Shown piece by piece: positions 1-10,000 of a stretch of 64,000 nt of DNA (positions are counted from its first letter, which is position 1; the number at the start of each line of letters is the position of its first letter). The translations under genes and the position numbers were made by a program. The stretch is from Pseudomonas parakoreensis (GTDB lineage Bacteria > Pseudomonadota > Gammaproteobacteria > Pseudomonadales > Pseudomonadaceae). Location: the NCBI RefSeq assembly GCF_021602155.1, contig NZ_BQHY01000018.1, forward strand, positions 24,917-88,916, written 5' to 3'. The notes under the pieces were generated by a model that saw only the letters and a list, made by a program, of their open reading frames with translations, was not told the origin of the DNA and did not search any database.

Positions 1-55
1 ATGACGGCGCTTCGAGGAGGCCCCGGAATCAAAATTCGATTCCGGGGAACTCGTC
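1..55. other. Inverted repeat at window edge, possible terminator
   Basis: A perfect 10-base inverted repeat lies at 21-30 and 38-47 (CCCCGGAATC and GATTCCGGGG) with a 7-base loop, just past the stop codon of the minus-strand permease gene. It could stop transcription of that gene, but no clear T-run follows on the minus strand, so it is only terminator-like. I see nothing else in the first 20 bases. Confidence 0.45.
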
Positions 56-1540
56 TTAGCGACTCACCTTCCACGCATCCCCAGCCGGCGCCTTCCCATG
101 GTCATACGGCTTGCCAATCCACATGTAAATCAACCCCAGCCCAATCACAATCACCGTGCTCAGCACCATCGCGTAGTTGATGTACCACGCCGCATCCGGC
201 GTGCGTGGCCAGGCCATGTTGATGATTGCGCCGACGCCGTACACCAGCGCGCCGATGTTTACCGGCCAGCCCCACGCGCCGAGGGTGAATTTGCCGCTCG
301 GTTTCCAGCCTTTCATCCGCGCATACAACGCGGCCAGCACGATCATCTGGAACGCGAGGTAGATGCCGATGGCGGCGAAGCTGACGATGGTGGCCACGGC
401 GTCCTGCAGGAAGAAGCCGAGGGCGATGATCAGGGCGGGCAGGACGCCGGACACGAACAGCGCGGCAACCGGCACCTGAGTGGTAGGAGAAATCTTTTTC
501 AGCAGTCGGCTGCCGATCACCATTTCATCGCGAGCGTAGGAGTACAGCAGACGGCTGGCTGCTGCCTGCAGGCTGATGACGCAGGAGATGAAGGAAATCA
601 TCACCACGCCCATCACCACTTTCGAGCCGATCGGGCCGAAGGCGTTGTTGAGGATGGTGGTGACCGGGTCTTTGTCGGTGCCGTTGATTACCGCTTGCAT
701 GTCCGGCACGGCGAGGATCAGCGCCAGGCAGGCGAACATTGCCGCGATGCCGCCGATGTAGATGGTCATGCGCATGGCCACCGGGATTTTTGCGCTGGGG
801 TTCGGGGTTTCCTCGGCGACATCGCCGCAGGCTTCGAAACCGTAGTAGAGGAACATCCCTGCCAGCGAAGCGGTGAGGAACGCCGGCAGGTACGAGCCGT
901 CAACGCTGATGTCGAAGGTGTTGAACAGCACGCTCAGCGGCTGATGACGTTCGAAAACCAGCAGGTAGACGCCGACGATCACCGCGCCGACCAGTTCGCA
1001 GAGGAAGCCGAACATGGCGATCCGCGCCAGCACTTGGGTGCCGCTCAGATTGACCAGCGTGGCGAACAGCGTCAGCACCAGCGCGATGACGATATTGGTG
1101 TTGTTACTCGGTTCAAACCCGAGCATCGCCGCCAGATACGGGCCGGCACCGACAGCCACTGCCGCAATAGTCACGCACAGGGCGATGGAGTAGATCCAGC
1201 CGACCATCCATGCCCATTTCTTGCCGACCAGACGCCGCGCCCAAGGATAGACGCCGCCGGAAATCGGGAACTGCGACACCACTTCGCCGAAGATCAGGCA
1301 CACCAGCAGTTGGCCGCAACCGACCAGCAAGTAAGCCCAGAACATCGGTGGTCCGCCAGCGGCGAGGCACAGGCCGAACAGGGTATAAACCCCTACGACC
1401 GGCGACAGATAAGTGAAGCCCAGCGCGAAGTTTTCCCACAGGCTCATGCTGCGGTTGAAGTTGGAGGTGTAGCCCAGTTTGCGCAGTTGTTCGGCATCGC
1501 TGTCGGCAACGGCGGCCGCGAATTCGGGTGAGGCACTCAT
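56..1540 (-). CDS. APC-family amino acid/amine permease
   Basis: This 494-residue protein is very hydrophobic, with about 12 predicted membrane segments, and is an inner-membrane secondary transporter of the amino acid-polyamine-organocation (APC) superfamily. The N-terminus has the family pattern of a short cytoplasmic tail (LGYTSNFNRS) followed by the first helix with SPVVGVYTLFG and the substrate-site region FPISGGVYPWAR. It most resembles the GABA/amino acid permease branch. It lies 213 bases downstream of an aldehyde dehydrogenase gene of the gamma-aminobutyraldehyde type on the same strand, so GABA or a related amine or amino acid is a reasonable but unproven substrate. Length and ends are normal for the family. 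The gap to the dehydrogenase gene contains a REP-like hairpin, so the permease may have its own promoter. Confidence 0.85.
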   Translation of the reverse strand: MSASPEFAAAVADSDAEQLRKLGYTSNFNRSMSLWENFALGFTYLSPVVGVYTLFGLCLAAGGPPMFWAYLLVGCGQLLVCLIFGEVVSQFPISGGVYPWARRLVGKKWAWMVGWIYSIALCVTIAAVAVGAGPYLAAMLGFEPSNNTNIVIALVLTLFATLVNLSGTQVLARIAMFGFLCELVGAVIVGVYLLVFERHQPLSVLFNTFDISVDGSYLPAFLTASLAGMFLYYGFEACGDVAEETPNPSAKIPVAMRMTIYIGGIAAMFACLALILAVPDMQAVINGTDKDPVTTILNNAFGPIGSKVVMGVVMISFISCVISLQAAASRLLYSYARDEMVIGSRLLKKISPTTQVPVAALFVSGVLPALIIALGFFLQDAVATIVSFAAIGIYLAFQMIVLAALYARMKGWKPSGKFTLGAWGWPVNIGALVYGVGAIINMAWPRTPDAAWYINYAMVLSTVIVIGLGLIYMWIGKPYDHGKAPAGDAWKVSR

Positions 1541-1685
1541 GTGTGTTTGCTCCGTGAAATCGGCAGATTTCGGATGGCCGAGGCCGTGGCGGTGCTTTGC
1601 GGGCGCCGCCCGGTTCGGTAGTTATTGTTTTTGTGTCCTGGTGGTGCGTAATGCCGGTTTCCTTCCTGAAACCGGGGTGACGCCT

Positions 1686-1748
1686 TCGCTGGCAAGCCAG
1701 CTCCCACAAGAGCTGCATTGAACCTTGTGGGAGCTGGCTTGCCAGCGA
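1686..1748. repeat. REP-like inverted pair, class A
   Basis: Two facing copies of a GTGGGAGCTGGCTTGCCAGC-type element at 1686-1710 and 1724-1748 form a long hairpin with a 13-base loop. It lies between the dehydrogenase stop codon and the permease gene. The same core recurs at 25459, 28485, 38021, 43441 and 54847. Confidence 0.85.
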
Positions 1749-1753
1749 TGCTT

Positions 1754-3178
1754 TTAGTGCTTGAACATCACATGCCGGACCGTGGTGTAGTCCTCCAGCC
1801 CATACATGGACATGTCCTTGCCATAACCGGACAATTTCTGACCGCCATGGGGCATTTCGCTGACGAGCATGAAGTGCGTGTTGACCCAGGTGCAGCCGTA
1901 CTGCAACCGCGCGGACAAGCGATGCGCGCGTCCGACGTCCGCCGTCCACACCGAGGAGGCGAGGCCGTAGTCCGAATCGTTGGCCCACTCCAGCGCCTGC
2001 GCTTCATCGGTGAACTTGGTTACCGACACCACCGGCCCGAATACTTCACGGCGCACGATTTCGTCATCCTGCTGCGCGTCGGCCAGCACCGTCGGTTCGA
2101 AGAAGAAGCCGTCGCCGTCCACAGCCTTGCCGCCGGTGATCAAGCGAATGTGCGGCTGCGCCACGGCACGTTCGACAAAACCAGCGACGCGGTCGCGATG
2201 TTGCGCAGTGATCAACGGCCCAAGCTCAGTCGATGGATCTTCCTGCAAGCCATACTTGATGCTGCTGACCGCCGCGCCGAGCTTCTCGACGAATTTTTCG
2301 TAAATGCCCTGCTGCGCATAGATCCGGCACGCGGCGGTGCAGTCCTGTCCGGCGTTGTAGAAACCAAAGGTGCGAATACCTTCCACCGCAGCATCGATAT
2401 CGGCGTCGTCGAAGATGATCACCGGCGCCTTGCCGCCCAGTTCCATGTGCAGGCGTTTGACGCTGTCGGCGGTGCTGGAAATGATGTTCGAGCCTGTGGC
2501 AATCGAGCCGGTCAGCGACACCATGCGCACTTTCGGATGCGTGACCAACGGGCTGCCGACGGTAGGCCCACGCCCGAACACCAGATTGAGTACACCGGCC
2601 GGGAAGATGTCCGACGCCAGTTCGGCCAGACGCAACGCGGTCAGCGGGGTTTGTTCCGACGGCTTGAGCACCACGGTATTACCGGCAGCGAGGGCCGGGG
2701 CGATTTTCCAGGCGACCATCATCAGCGGGTAGTTCCACGGCGCAATCGAGGCGATCACGCCCACCGGGTCGCGGCGAATCATTGAGGTGTGGCCGGGCAG
2801 GTATTCACCACCGGCCGAACCGCTCATGCAACGGCTGGCGCCGGCGAAGAAACGGAACACGTCGGCAATCGCTGGAATCTCATCGTTCAGCGCAGCGCTG
2901 TAGGGTTTGCCGCAGTTGTCGGATTCGAGTTTGGCCAGTTCTTCGCCGTGGGCTTCGATGGCGTCGGCGAGTTTGAGCAGCAGCAGCGAACGGTCTTTCG
3001 GCGTGGTCTGCGACCATTCGGCGAACGCGTTATCGGCGGCGCGCACGGCGGCATCGACCTGGGCCTCGGAGGCTTCATTGATTTCCACCAGTACGCTGCC
3101 GAGCGCCGGGTTGAGCACCGGTTGCGCCGGTCCTTCGCCGTTGACCAGGTGGCCGTTGATCAAGAGTCTGGTTTGCAT
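1754..3178 (-). CDS. Aldehyde dehydrogenase, gamma-aminobutyraldehyde type (paralog 1)
   Basis: This NAD(P)-dependent aldehyde dehydrogenase has 474 residues from the chosen start. The catalytic cysteine is in AGQDCTAA (residue 280), the general base glutamate in MELGGKAP (residue 246), and the oxyanion asparagine in APWNYP (residue 149). The best match from memory is the PatD/YdcW group, which oxidises 4-aminobutanal from putrescine to GABA. I chose the ATG at 3178 because an AGGA motif sits just upstream and the family begins near this point; an open frame continues to 3274 but runs into a REP element. It lies 164 bases downstream of the polyamine ABC transporter genes, as ydcW follows ydcSTUV in E. 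coli. A second copy lies at 7498-8985. The exact substrate is inference. Confidence 0.85.
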   Translation of the reverse strand: MQTRLLINGHLVNGEGPAQPVLNPALGSVLVEINEASEAQVDAAVRAADNAFAEWSQTTPKDRSLLLLKLADAIEAHGEELAKLESDNCGKPYSAALNDEIPAIADVFRFFAGASRCMSGSAGGEYLPGHTSMIRRDPVGVIASIAPWNYPLMMVAWKIAPALAAGNTVVLKPSEQTPLTALRLAELASDIFPAGVLNLVFGRGPTVGSPLVTHPKVRMVSLTGSIATGSNIISSTADSVKRLHMELGGKAPVIIFDDADIDAAVEGIRTFGFYNAGQDCTAACRIYAQQGIYEKFVEKLGAAVSSIKYGLQEDPSTELGPLITAQHRDRVAGFVERAVAQPHIRLITGGKAVDGDGFFFEPTVLADAQQDDEIVRREVFGPVVSVTKFTDEAQALEWANDSDYGLASSVWTADVGRAHRLSARLQYGCTWVNTHFMLVSEMPHGGQKLSGYGKDMSMYGLEDYTTVRHVMFKH

Positions 3179-3224
3179 TTCATTGTCCTCGCTAACACTT
3201 TTATTGTTCTGTCCGAATCGAGAT

Positions 3225-3320
3225 CCCTGTGGGAGCGAGCTTGCTCGCGAAAGCGGTGCGCCAGTCGACATCAATGTTGGATGTCATGGCCTCTTCGCGA
3301 GCAAGCTCGCTCCCACAGGG
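3225..3320. repeat. REP-like inverted pair, class A variant
   Basis: Facing copies of a GTGGGAGCGAGCTTGCTCGC element occupy the gap between the ABC permease stop codon and the dehydrogenase start. The core differs from class A (GAGCGAGC instead of GAGCTGGC). Related copies are at 45275-45363 and 56588-56685. Confidence 0.85.
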
Positions 3321-3342
3321 GGAAAGTGGTGTCTGTCATGAA

Positions 3343-4152
3343 TTATTTGCCACCGCTACCGGCGACACTCTCGCCACCCCGGGTCAGGTAATACGCTCCT
3401 AGGATCGGCAGCATGGTCACCATCATCACCAGCATCGCGACGACATTGGTCACCGGCACGTCTCGAGGACGGCTGAGTTGATTGAGCAACCACAGCGGCA
3501 ATGTGCGCTCATGCCCGGCGGTAAACGTGGTGACGATGATTTCGTCGAACGACAGCGCAAAGGCGAGCATGCCGCCGGCCAACAGCGCCGAGCCGAGGTT
3601 CGGCAGGATGATGTAGCGGAAGGTCTGCCAGCCATCGGCACCCAGATCCATCGAGGCCTCGATCAGACTGTGCGAAGTGCGGCGCAGGCGGGCGATGACG
3701 TTGTTGTAGACGATCACCACGCAGAACGTCGCGTGACCAACAATGATGGTGAACATCCCCGGCTCGATCCCCAGCGTCTTGAACGTCGCCAGCAGCGCGA
3801 TCCCGGTGATGATCCCCGGCAACGCAATCGGCAAGATCAGCATCAGCGAAATACCCTGCTTGCCGAAGAAGTCCCGGCGATACAGCGCGGCTGAAGCCAA
3901 TGTGCCGAGCACCATCGCGATCAACGTGGCAATGGCGGCAATCTGCAACGAGAGCTTGATCGCCTCCAGCACATCCGGGCGCGAAAACGCGACGCTGAAC
4001 CAGTGCAGGGTGAAGCCCTTTGGCGGAAAGCTGAACGCCGCTTCCTCGGTGTTGAAGGCGTAAAGGAAGATGATCAGGATCGGGAAGTGCAGAAACACCA
4101 ACCCGCCCCAGGCTGCGATGCGCAGACCGAGAGAGGCTTTTTCAGAGTGCAT
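3343..4152 (-). CDS. Polyamine-type ABC transporter permease (YdcV/PotC-like)
   Basis: This 269-residue inner-membrane permease has about six membrane segments. It carries the conserved EAA loop that docks on the ATPase ([14 protein letters not shown], near residue 165). It belongs to the binding-protein-dependent transport family of the PotC/YdcV type and would form the pore with the adjacent permease. Its start overlaps the end of the upstream permease gene by 11 bases, so the two are probably translationally coupled. It is the last gene of the transporter block, followed by a REP pair and the dehydrogenase gene. The predicted substrate is putrescine, spermidine or a similar amine, inferred from family and neighbours. 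Confidence 0.85.
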   Translation of the reverse strand: MHSEKASLGLRIAAWGGLVFLHFPILIIFLYAFNTEEAAFSFPPKGFTLHWFSVAFSRPDVLEAIKLSLQIAAIATLIAMVLGTLASAALYRRDFFGKQGISLMLILPIALPGIITGIALLATFKTLGIEPGMFTIIVGHATFCVVIVYNNVIARLRRTSHSLIEASMDLGADGWQTFRYIILPNLGSALLAGGMLAFALSFDEIIVTTFTAGHERTLPLWLLNQLSRPRDVPVTNVVAMLVMMVTMLPILGAYYLTRGGESVAGSGGK

Positions 4153-5077
4153 CGAAGGCCCCCAGTCGTTTGACGATGGACAGGTAAATGGCGATCAACA
4201 CAATCGGCACCAGCGTGAACGCCGCCGCCATCGGCATGTTGCCGATCGCGCCTTGCTGGGCGTAGACCATGCTGCCGACGAAGTAGCCCGGCGGCCCCAC
4301 CAGTTGCGGCACGATGAAGTCGCCCAGGGTCAGCGAAAACGTGAAGATCGAGCCGGCAGCAATACCGGGCACCGACAGCGGCAGAATCACCTGCATGAAG
4401 GTCTGGCGCGGCTTGGCCCCGAGGTCGGCGGAGGCCTGCAGCAGCGACGGCGGCAGGCGCTCCAGCGAGGCCTGAATCGGCAGGATCATGAACGGCAACC
4501 AGATATAGACAAAGACCATGAAGCGCCCCAGATGCGAGGTCGACAAGGTGCTGCCGCCGACGCCGGGAATCCCCAGAACGAACTGCAACACCGGCTCCAG
4601 CCCCAGATGCTGCACGAACCACTGCGCCACGCCGCCCTTGGCCAGCAGCAACGTCCACGCATAGGCCTTGACGATGTAACTGGCCCACATCGGCAGCATC
4701 ACCGCGATGTAGAAAAACGCCTTGGTCTTGCCCGTGGTGTAGCGCGCCATGTAATAGGCAATCGGGAACGCGACGATGGCGCTGGCGATCGACACCATGA
4801 TGGCCATGCTCAGCGTGCGCAGGATGATGTCGAAGTTCGACGGCTGGAACAGCGCGGCAAAATTGGCCAGGGTCAGGTCAGGGGTGACCGCCATGGTGAA
4901 GTCGTCGAAGGTGTAGAAACCCTGCCACAACAGCACCAGCAGCGAGCCGAGGTAGATCGCGCCAAACCACAGCAATGGTGGTACCAGCAGCAGCGACAGA
5001 TACAGATTCGGCTTGCGATAGAGCAGGTTGGAAAATCGCCGCAAGGGCGGTGCTTGAGTCATTGCGAGCGTGCTCAT
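4142..5077 (-). CDS. Polyamine-type ABC transporter permease (YdcU/PotB-like)
   Basis: This is the second permease of the importer, 311 residues from the ATG at 5077. The frame is open to 5113, but the start at 5077 leaves a single base after the ATPase stop codon and matches the usual N-terminus. A cytoplasmic tail precedes the first membrane segment at about residues 33-55, and an EAA-like loop ([13 protein letters not shown]) appears near residue 215. The longer N-terminus compared with the partner is typical of PotB-like subunits. It is co-transcribed with the ATPase upstream and the other permease downstream. A start a few codons later (MTQAPPL) is also possible. Confidence 0.83.
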   Translation of the reverse strand: MSTLAMTQAPPLRRFSNLLYRKPNLYLSLLLVPPLLWFGAIYLGSLLVLLWQGFYTFDDFTMAVTPDLTLANFAALFQPSNFDIILRTLSMAIMVSIASAIVAFPIAYYMARYTTGKTKAFFYIAVMLPMWASYIVKAYAWTLLLAKGGVAQWFVQHLGLEPVLQFVLGIPGVGGSTLSTSHLGRFMVFVYIWLPFMILPIQASLERLPPSLLQASADLGAKPRQTFMQVILPLSVPGIAAGSIFTFSLTLGDFIVPQLVGPPGYFVGSMVYAQQGAIGNMPMAAAFTLVPIVLIAIYLSIVKRLGAFDAL

Positions 5078-5078
5078 C

Positions 5079-6116
5079 TCACACCCCGCTCGAGACAGTG
5101 TCGTGCAGCGCAATCATGGCTTCCCGCGCCCAGCGTGCACGCAGACGCTGGCCGGTCTGGTGCTGCGCGCTGCTGTCGATCCACTGATTGTTGGCGTGGC
5201 TGACGCTCAGGTTCTGGCCGTTTTCCAGGGTCAGTTCATAGCGCGTCGCGCTGCCCTGATACTGGATGTCATGCAGCACGCCACTGACTTCGATTTCGTG
5301 GCTGGCCAGCGGGCCGTCGGCGAAGCGCACGTGCTCGGGGCGAATCGAAAACGGCTGCGGATGGCCGCTGAGCTGGCGCGCCAGATCGCCGCGAATCACG
5401 TTGGAAGTGCCGACGAATTCGGCGACGAAGGTGGTGGTCGGTTTCATGTACAGATTGCGCGGGGTGTCGACCTGTTCGATGCGGCCCTTGTTGAACACCG
5501 CCACGCGGTCGGACATCGACAGCGCCTCGGTCTGGTCGTGTGTGACGAAGATGAAGGTAATGCCGAGCTGGCGTTGCAGCTTCTTCAGTTCGCTCTGCAT
5601 CTGCTCGCGCAGTTTCAGGTCGAGGGCGCCGAGCGGCTCGTCGAGCAGCAGCACGCGCGGGCGATTGACCAAGGCGCGGGCGAGGGCGACACGCTGGCGC
5701 TGACCGCCGGACAACTGCACCGGTTTGCGCGCGCCATAACCACTGAGCGCGACCATGTCCAACGCCTCTTCGGCGCGCTTGTGGCGCTCGGTTTTACTCA
5801 CGCCTTTGACCTTCAAGCCGTAGGCGACGTTGTCCAGCACGTTCATGTGCGGGAACAGCGCGTAGTCCTGGAAGACGGTGTTTACATCACGTTGATACGG
5901 CGGCAGACCGGCCGCTTCAGCGCCGTGAATGCGGATCGAGCCGGCGCTCGGTTGTTCGAACCCGGCGATCAGGCGCAGGCAGGTGGTTTTGCCCGAGCCG
6001 GATGGGCCGAGCATGGAAAAGAACTCGCCGTCCTGGATATCGATGGAAACCCGGTCAACGGCCTTCACCTCGCCGAACTGCCGGGAAACGTTGGTGAACT
6101 GGACTGCAAGCGTCAT
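5079..6116 (-). CDS. Polyamine-type ABC transporter ATP-binding protein (YdcT/PotA-like)
   Basis: This 345-residue ATPase has a Walker A motif GPSGSGKTT (residues 37-45), the ABC signature LSGGQRQRVALARAL, Walker B LLLDEPLGALD and the switch histidine in FVTHDQTEA. A C-terminal extension of about 100 residues matches the TOBE-type regulatory domain of the PotA/MalK branch. It powers import through the two permeases encoded directly downstream. A REP pair of class B separates it from the substrate-binding protein gene upstream, which may lower expression of the membrane and ATPase genes relative to the binding protein; that role is inference. Confidence 0.9.
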   Translation of the reverse strand: MTLAVQFTNVSRQFGEVKAVDRVSIDIQDGEFFSMLGPSGSGKTTCLRLIAGFEQPSAGSIRIHGAEAAGLPPYQRDVNTVFQDYALFPHMNVLDNVAYGLKVKGVSKTERHKRAEEALDMVALSGYGARKPVQLSGGQRQRVALARALVNRPRVLLLDEPLGALDLKLREQMQSELKKLQRQLGITFIFVTHDQTEALSMSDRVAVFNKGRIEQVDTPRNLYMKPTTTFVAEFVGTSNVIRGDLARQLSGHPQPFSIRPEHVRFADGPLASHEIEVSGVLHDIQYQGSATRYELTLENGQNLSVSHANNQWIDSSAQHQTGQRLRARWAREAMIALHDTVSSGV

Positions 6117-6169
6117 GGTGCGGTGCTCCGGTAAAGCAGGCTTTCAAAGAATGATCAGGTGTTGCGTCG

Positions 6170-6248
6170 AAAAGATCGCAGCCTGCGGCAGCTCCTATAG
6201 GAGAGCGGTGTCCATTGATGTAGGAGCTGCCGCAGGCTGCGATCTTTT
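6170..6248. repeat. REP-like inverted pair, class B
   Basis: Facing copies of AGGAGCTGCCGCAGGCTGCG, each bordered by a GATCTTTT tail, lie between the substrate-binding protein gene and the ATPase gene of one operon. The same class recurs at 10922, 19722, 23472, 26846, 48331, 50862 and inside the array at 43441-43892. Confidence 0.87.
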
Positions 6249-6262
6249 GATCTTGAAAGGGC

Positions 6263-7414
6263 TTACCTGCCGCCCATGATCGCGATGTAGTCCTGGGTCC
6301 AGCGGCTGTACGGCACGAATTTGCCGCCTTCAGCCTGCGGGGTTTTCCAGAAGGCGATCTTGTCGAACTGGTCGAAGCCATTGGTCTTGCAACCCTCGGC
6401 GCCGAGCAGTTCGCTTTCCTTGCACGCTGCCGGCACGGCTGGCAGCGAACCAAACCACGCCGCCACGTCACCCTGGACTTTCGGCTGCAGTGACCAGTCC
6501 ATCCACTTGTACGCGCAGTTCGGGTGCTTGGCCTCGGCGTGCAGCATGGTGGTGTCGGCCCAACCGGTGGCGCCTTCTTTCGGAATGGTCGAGGCAATCG
6601 GCTGTTTCTCATTGATCAGGCCGTTGACCTGATACGGCCAGGCACTCGACGCCACCACACCTTCGTTCTTGAAGTCGCTCATCTGCACCGTGGTGTCATG
6701 CCAGTAGCGGTGGATCAATGGCTGCTGCGCACGCAACAGATCGAGCACCGCTTTGTACTGTGCTTCGGTCAATTGATACGGATCCTTGATCCCCAGCTCA
6801 GGCTTGGCGGTTTTCAGGTACAGCGCCGCATCAGCGATGTAGATCGGCCCGTCATAGGCCTGCACGCGGCCCTTGTTCGGCTTGCCGTCGGGGAAGTTCT
6901 GCGCGTCGAACAGCACATTCCAGCTGGTCGGCGGCGTCTTGAACACGTTGGTGTTGTACATCAGCACGTTCGGGCCCCACTGATACGGGGTGCCGTAGGT
7001 CTGCTTGTTGACCACGTACCAAGGCGCATCTTTCAGGCGTGGATCGAGGGTGTTCCAGTTCGGGATCAACGCGGTGTTGATCGGTTGCACGCGTTTGCCG
7101 ACGATCAAGCGCAACGACGCATCACCGGACGCGGTGACTAGGTCGTAACCGCCCTTGGCCATCAGGCTGACCATTTCGTCGGAGGTGGCGGCAGTCTTCA
7201 CATTGACCTTGCAGCCGGTTTCTTTTTCGAAACCGGTGACCCAGTCGTAAGCCTTGTCGCTCTCGCCACGTTCGATGTAGCCGGGCCAGGCCACGATATC
7301 CAGCTGACCTTCGCCGGCGCCGACGGCCTTCAGCGGCTCGGCGGCTTGCAGGCTGGCGCTGGCCAACAGGGCCGTGGTGATTGCACTGAGCAGTGCGGTC
7401 TTGTGCACGAACAT
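6263..7414 (-). CDS. Polyamine-type ABC transporter periplasmic binding protein (YdcS-like)
   Basis: This 383-residue protein starts with a clear signal peptide (residues 1-24, cleavage predicted after LQAAE-type sequence) and continues as a PotD/YdcS-like extracellular solute-binding protein. Recognisable stretches are the early DIVAWPGYIERGE region and PYQWGPNVLMYN near the hinge. Two cysteines near the C-terminus (in AACKES and AEGCKT) could form a disulfide in the periplasm. It captures the substrate for the downstream permease/ATPase genes. It lies 83 bases downstream of the second dehydrogenase gene, so the dehydrogenase and transporter may be read from the same promoter. The ligand is inferred, not visible. 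Confidence 0.85.
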   Translation of the reverse strand: MFVHKTALLSAITTALLASASLQAAEPLKAVGAGEGQLDIVAWPGYIERGESDKAYDWVTGFEKETGCKVNVKTAATSDEMVSLMAKGGYDLVTASGDASLRLIVGKRVQPINTALIPNWNTLDPRLKDAPWYVVNKQTYGTPYQWGPNVLMYNTNVFKTPPTSWNVLFDAQNFPDGKPNKGRVQAYDGPIYIADAALYLKTAKPELGIKDPYQLTEAQYKAVLDLLRAQQPLIHRYWHDTTVQMSDFKNEGVVASSAWPYQVNGLINEKQPIASTIPKEGATGWADTTMLHAEAKHPNCAYKWMDWSLQPKVQGDVAAWFGSLPAVPAACKESELLGAEGCKTNGFDQFDKIAFWKTPQAEGGKFVPYSRWTQDYIAIMGGR

Positions 7415-7497
7415 GGTTGAACCCTCTTCTTTAAATTATGGTCGGGGCAGTTGTGAACGCGGTGCAGCATGCCGTTGGCGGCTTGTTATTAGCGTAG

Positions 7498-8985
7498 TCA
7501 GAGATGCTGGCCGTGGCGGGCCATGATGTGCCGCACCACGCTGTAGTCCTGCAGCGAATCACTGGACAAGTCTTTGCCGTATCCGGAACGTTTCAGTCCG
7601 CCGTGGGGCATTTCGCTGACCAGCATGAAATGGCTGTTGATCCAGGTGCAGCCGTACTGCAAGCGGGCGGCGACCTGCATTGCCTTGTCCAGATTCTGTG
7701 TCCACACCGACGAGGCGAGGCCGTATTCGGAGTCGTTGGCCCACTCCACCGCTTGTGCGAGTTCGTCGAAACGGGTCACGGTCACCACCGGGCCGAACAC
7801 TTCGCGCTGGACGATTTCATCCGTTTGCTTGCAACCGGCCAGCAGCGTCGGCTGGTAAAAGAACCCGGCGCCGGAATGCACCGCCGCGCCGGTCACCCGC
7901 TCGATGTGCGGCTGGCCGAGGGCGCGTTCGACGAAACTGGCGACGCGGTCGCGCTGGCGGGTACTGATCAGCGGGCCGATCTCGTTGTCGGCATCGCGCT
8001 TGCCGGCGAAGCGCAGGCTGCTGACTGCCGCACCCAGTTCGGCAACCAGTTTGTCGTGAATCCCGGCTTGCGCGTAGATGCGGCACGCGGCGGTGCAGTC
8101 CTGACCGGCGTTGTAGTAACCGTAGGTGCGCACGCCGTCGACCACCGCTTGCAGGTCGGCGTCGTTGCAGACGATCACCGGGGCTTTGCCGCCGAGTTCC
8201 AGATGCGTGCGCTTGAGGGTTTTTGCAGCGGCTTGCAGGATTTTCTGCCCGGTGACGATATCGCCGGTCAGCGAGACCATGCGCACCTTGGCATGTCCGA
8301 CCAGATGGCTGCCGACGCCTTCACCACCACCGCAGAGGATGTTGATCACCCCGCGCGGCAGGATCTCGGCCAGCGCTGGCGCCAGCGCGAGGATCGACAA
8401 CGGTGTGTGTTCCGAGGGTTTGAACACCAGCGTATTGCCAGCGGCGAGGGCCGGAGCGATTTTCCACGCGGCCATCATGATCGGGTAGTTCCACGGCGCA
8501 ATCGAGGCGACGACCCCAATCGGATCGCGGCGCACCATGCTGGTGTAGCCCGGCAGGTATTCGCCGCTGAGCTGACCGGTCTGGCAGCGTACGGCACCGG
8601 CAAAGAAGCGGAACACATCGACAGTCGCAGTCAGGTCGTCCTGCCGCGCCAGGTGCAGCGGCTTGCCGCAATTCAGCGCTTCGAGGCGGGCGAGGTGATC
8701 GGCGTGTTTTTCCACCGCGTTGGCGATGTCCAGCAACAGATTCGAGCGTTGTTGCGGTGTGGTGCGCGACCATTCGGCAAACGCGCGGTGGGCGGCGAGA
8801 ATCGCGGTTTCGACCTGCTCGGTGCTGGCCTCGGCGATGTGGGTGAGGATTTCACCGGTGGCCGGGTTAAGGATCGGTTCGACAAAACCCTGCCCGGCGA
8901 CCAGTTCGCCGTCGATCAGCAACGCGGTACACATCGGGGTCTGCACGCCAGCCATTTTCCGCGATCTCTTTTCTTGTGTGGTCAT
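7498..8985 (-). CDS. Aldehyde dehydrogenase, gamma-aminobutyraldehyde type (paralog 2)
   Basis: This is a second aldehyde dehydrogenase of the PatD/YdcW type, 495 residues from the ATG at 8985, which has GGGAG six bases upstream. Motifs match paralog 1: APWNYP, LELGGKAP and [14 protein letters not shown] with the catalytic cysteine. It carries about 20 extra N-terminal residues compared with paralog 1; a start at 8934 would remove them but has a weaker ribosome site. The two copies bracket the ABC transporter and clearly share ancestry, yet differ at many positions, so they may prefer different aldehydes. The adjacent LysR gene ends 100 bases upstream on the same strand and may control this locus. 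Confidence 0.85.
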   Translation of the reverse strand: MTTQEKRSRKMAGVQTPMCTALLIDGELVAGQGFVEPILNPATGEILTHIAEASTEQVETAILAAHRAFAEWSRTTPQQRSNLLLDIANAVEKHADHLARLEALNCGKPLHLARQDDLTATVDVFRFFAGAVRCQTGQLSGEYLPGYTSMVRRDPIGVVASIAPWNYPIMMAAWKIAPALAAGNTLVFKPSEHTPLSILALAPALAEILPRGVINILCGGGEGVGSHLVGHAKVRMVSLTGDIVTGQKILQAAAKTLKRTHLELGGKAPVIVCNDADLQAVVDGVRTYGYYNAGQDCTAACRIYAQAGIHDKLVAELGAAVSSLRFAGKRDADNEIGPLISTRQRDRVASFVERALGQPHIERVTGAAVHSGAGFFYQPTLLAGCKQTDEIVQREVFGPVVTVTRFDELAQAVEWANDSEYGLASSVWTQNLDKAMQVAARLQYGCTWINSHFMLVSEMPHGGLKRSGYGKDLSSDSLQDYSVVRHIMARHGQHL

Positions 8986-9085
8986 TGTGGCTCCCATGCC
9001 CGGGAGCCGACCGTCTTATAGATGCAGCAAGACTAGTGCGCGGCTCCGAGGTCGACAAATTCTAAATACTGAAGGTGGCATTCGA

Positions 9086-10000
9086 TTAAATAGATGGCTT
9101 GCGTCCGCCGTGCGGTTGCTCGCGGGCCACGGTCAGGAATGGATCGACCAGAGCGGGGCGCGCTGTCCCACGGCGCCAGGCCAGACCGACGTCGAGGGTC
9201 TGGTTGAGGTCGGCAATCGGCCGTGCTTCGATGATGTCGCCCTCCAGTGACCATGGGCGGTACGTCATGTCCGGCTGGATCGACACGCCCAGGCCGGCTG
9301 CGACGAGACTTCGTACCGCCTCTGTGGAGGCGGTTCTGAGGGTAATTTTCGGTTGCAGCCCGGCACCGCGCCACAGGCGTTGGGCATTGCGATCCATCTC
9401 GTCGACGTTCAGTTGAATCAGCGGTTCGCGGGCAACATCGGCGAGATTGATGCTGTCGTGCTCCAGCAGCGGATGCTGGGCCGGCAGCCACAGACGGTGC
9501 GGCGAGTGAGTCAGCACTTCGGTTTGCAAGGCGTGGCGGTCTTCGAGGTTGGACAGGATCAGCACGCCGACATCGATCTCGCCGCTGACCAGCAAGTGTT
9601 CGATGTACGGCCGCTCGTCCTCCATCACCCGGATCTCGACATTGGGATAGGCGCGCTGAAAACGGGTGAGCAAATCGGCGAGGTAATAACCGGCCACCAG
9701 ACTGGTCACGCCGACAATCAACTGCCCGGCCACTTGGTCGGTGCTTTGTTGCAGGCTGCGCTTGGCGTTATCCACCGTTGCCAGAATCAGATGCGCCTGG
9801 CGCAGGAATTGATGACCCTGATGAGTCAAGGTCATGCCCTTGGCGTGACGGTTGAACAGGCTGACGCCGATTTCCTCTTCCAGTTGCTGAATGGCGAGGG
9901 TCAGGGTCGATTGGGAAATAAACGCGGTTTGCGCGGCGGCGGAAATCGAGCCGGTCTCGGCCACCGCGATGAAGTGACGGATCTGACGCAGGGTCATCAT
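9086..10000 (-). CDS. LysR-family transcriptional regulator
   Basis: This 304-residue regulator has an N-terminal winged helix-turn-helix (residues 1-60, SISAAAQTAFISQSTLTLAIQQLEEEIG) and a C-terminal periplasmic-binding-protein-like effector domain (about 90-295). It is the first gene on the minus strand before the amine catabolism and transport genes and probably controls them, although LysR genes more often sit divergent from their targets. A methionine pair gives alternative starts at 10000 and 9997; neither has a strong ribosome site. The effector is unknown; an amine or an aldehyde from the pathway would fit the context. Confidence 0.85.
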   Translation of the reverse strand: MMTLRQIRHFIAVAETGSISAAAQTAFISQSTLTLAIQQLEEEIGVSLFNRHAKGMTLTHQGHQFLRQAHLILATVDNAKRSLQQSTDQVAGQLIVGVTSLVAGYYLADLLTRFQRAYPNVEIRVMEDERPYIEHLLVSGEIDVGVLILSNLEDRHALQTEVLTHSPHRLWLPAQHPLLEHDSINLADVAREPLIQLNVDEMDRNAQRLWRGAGLQPKITLRTASTEAVRSLVAAGLGVSIQPDMTYRPWSLEGDIIEARPIADLNQTLDVGLAWRRGTARPALVDPFLTVAREQPHGGRKPSI

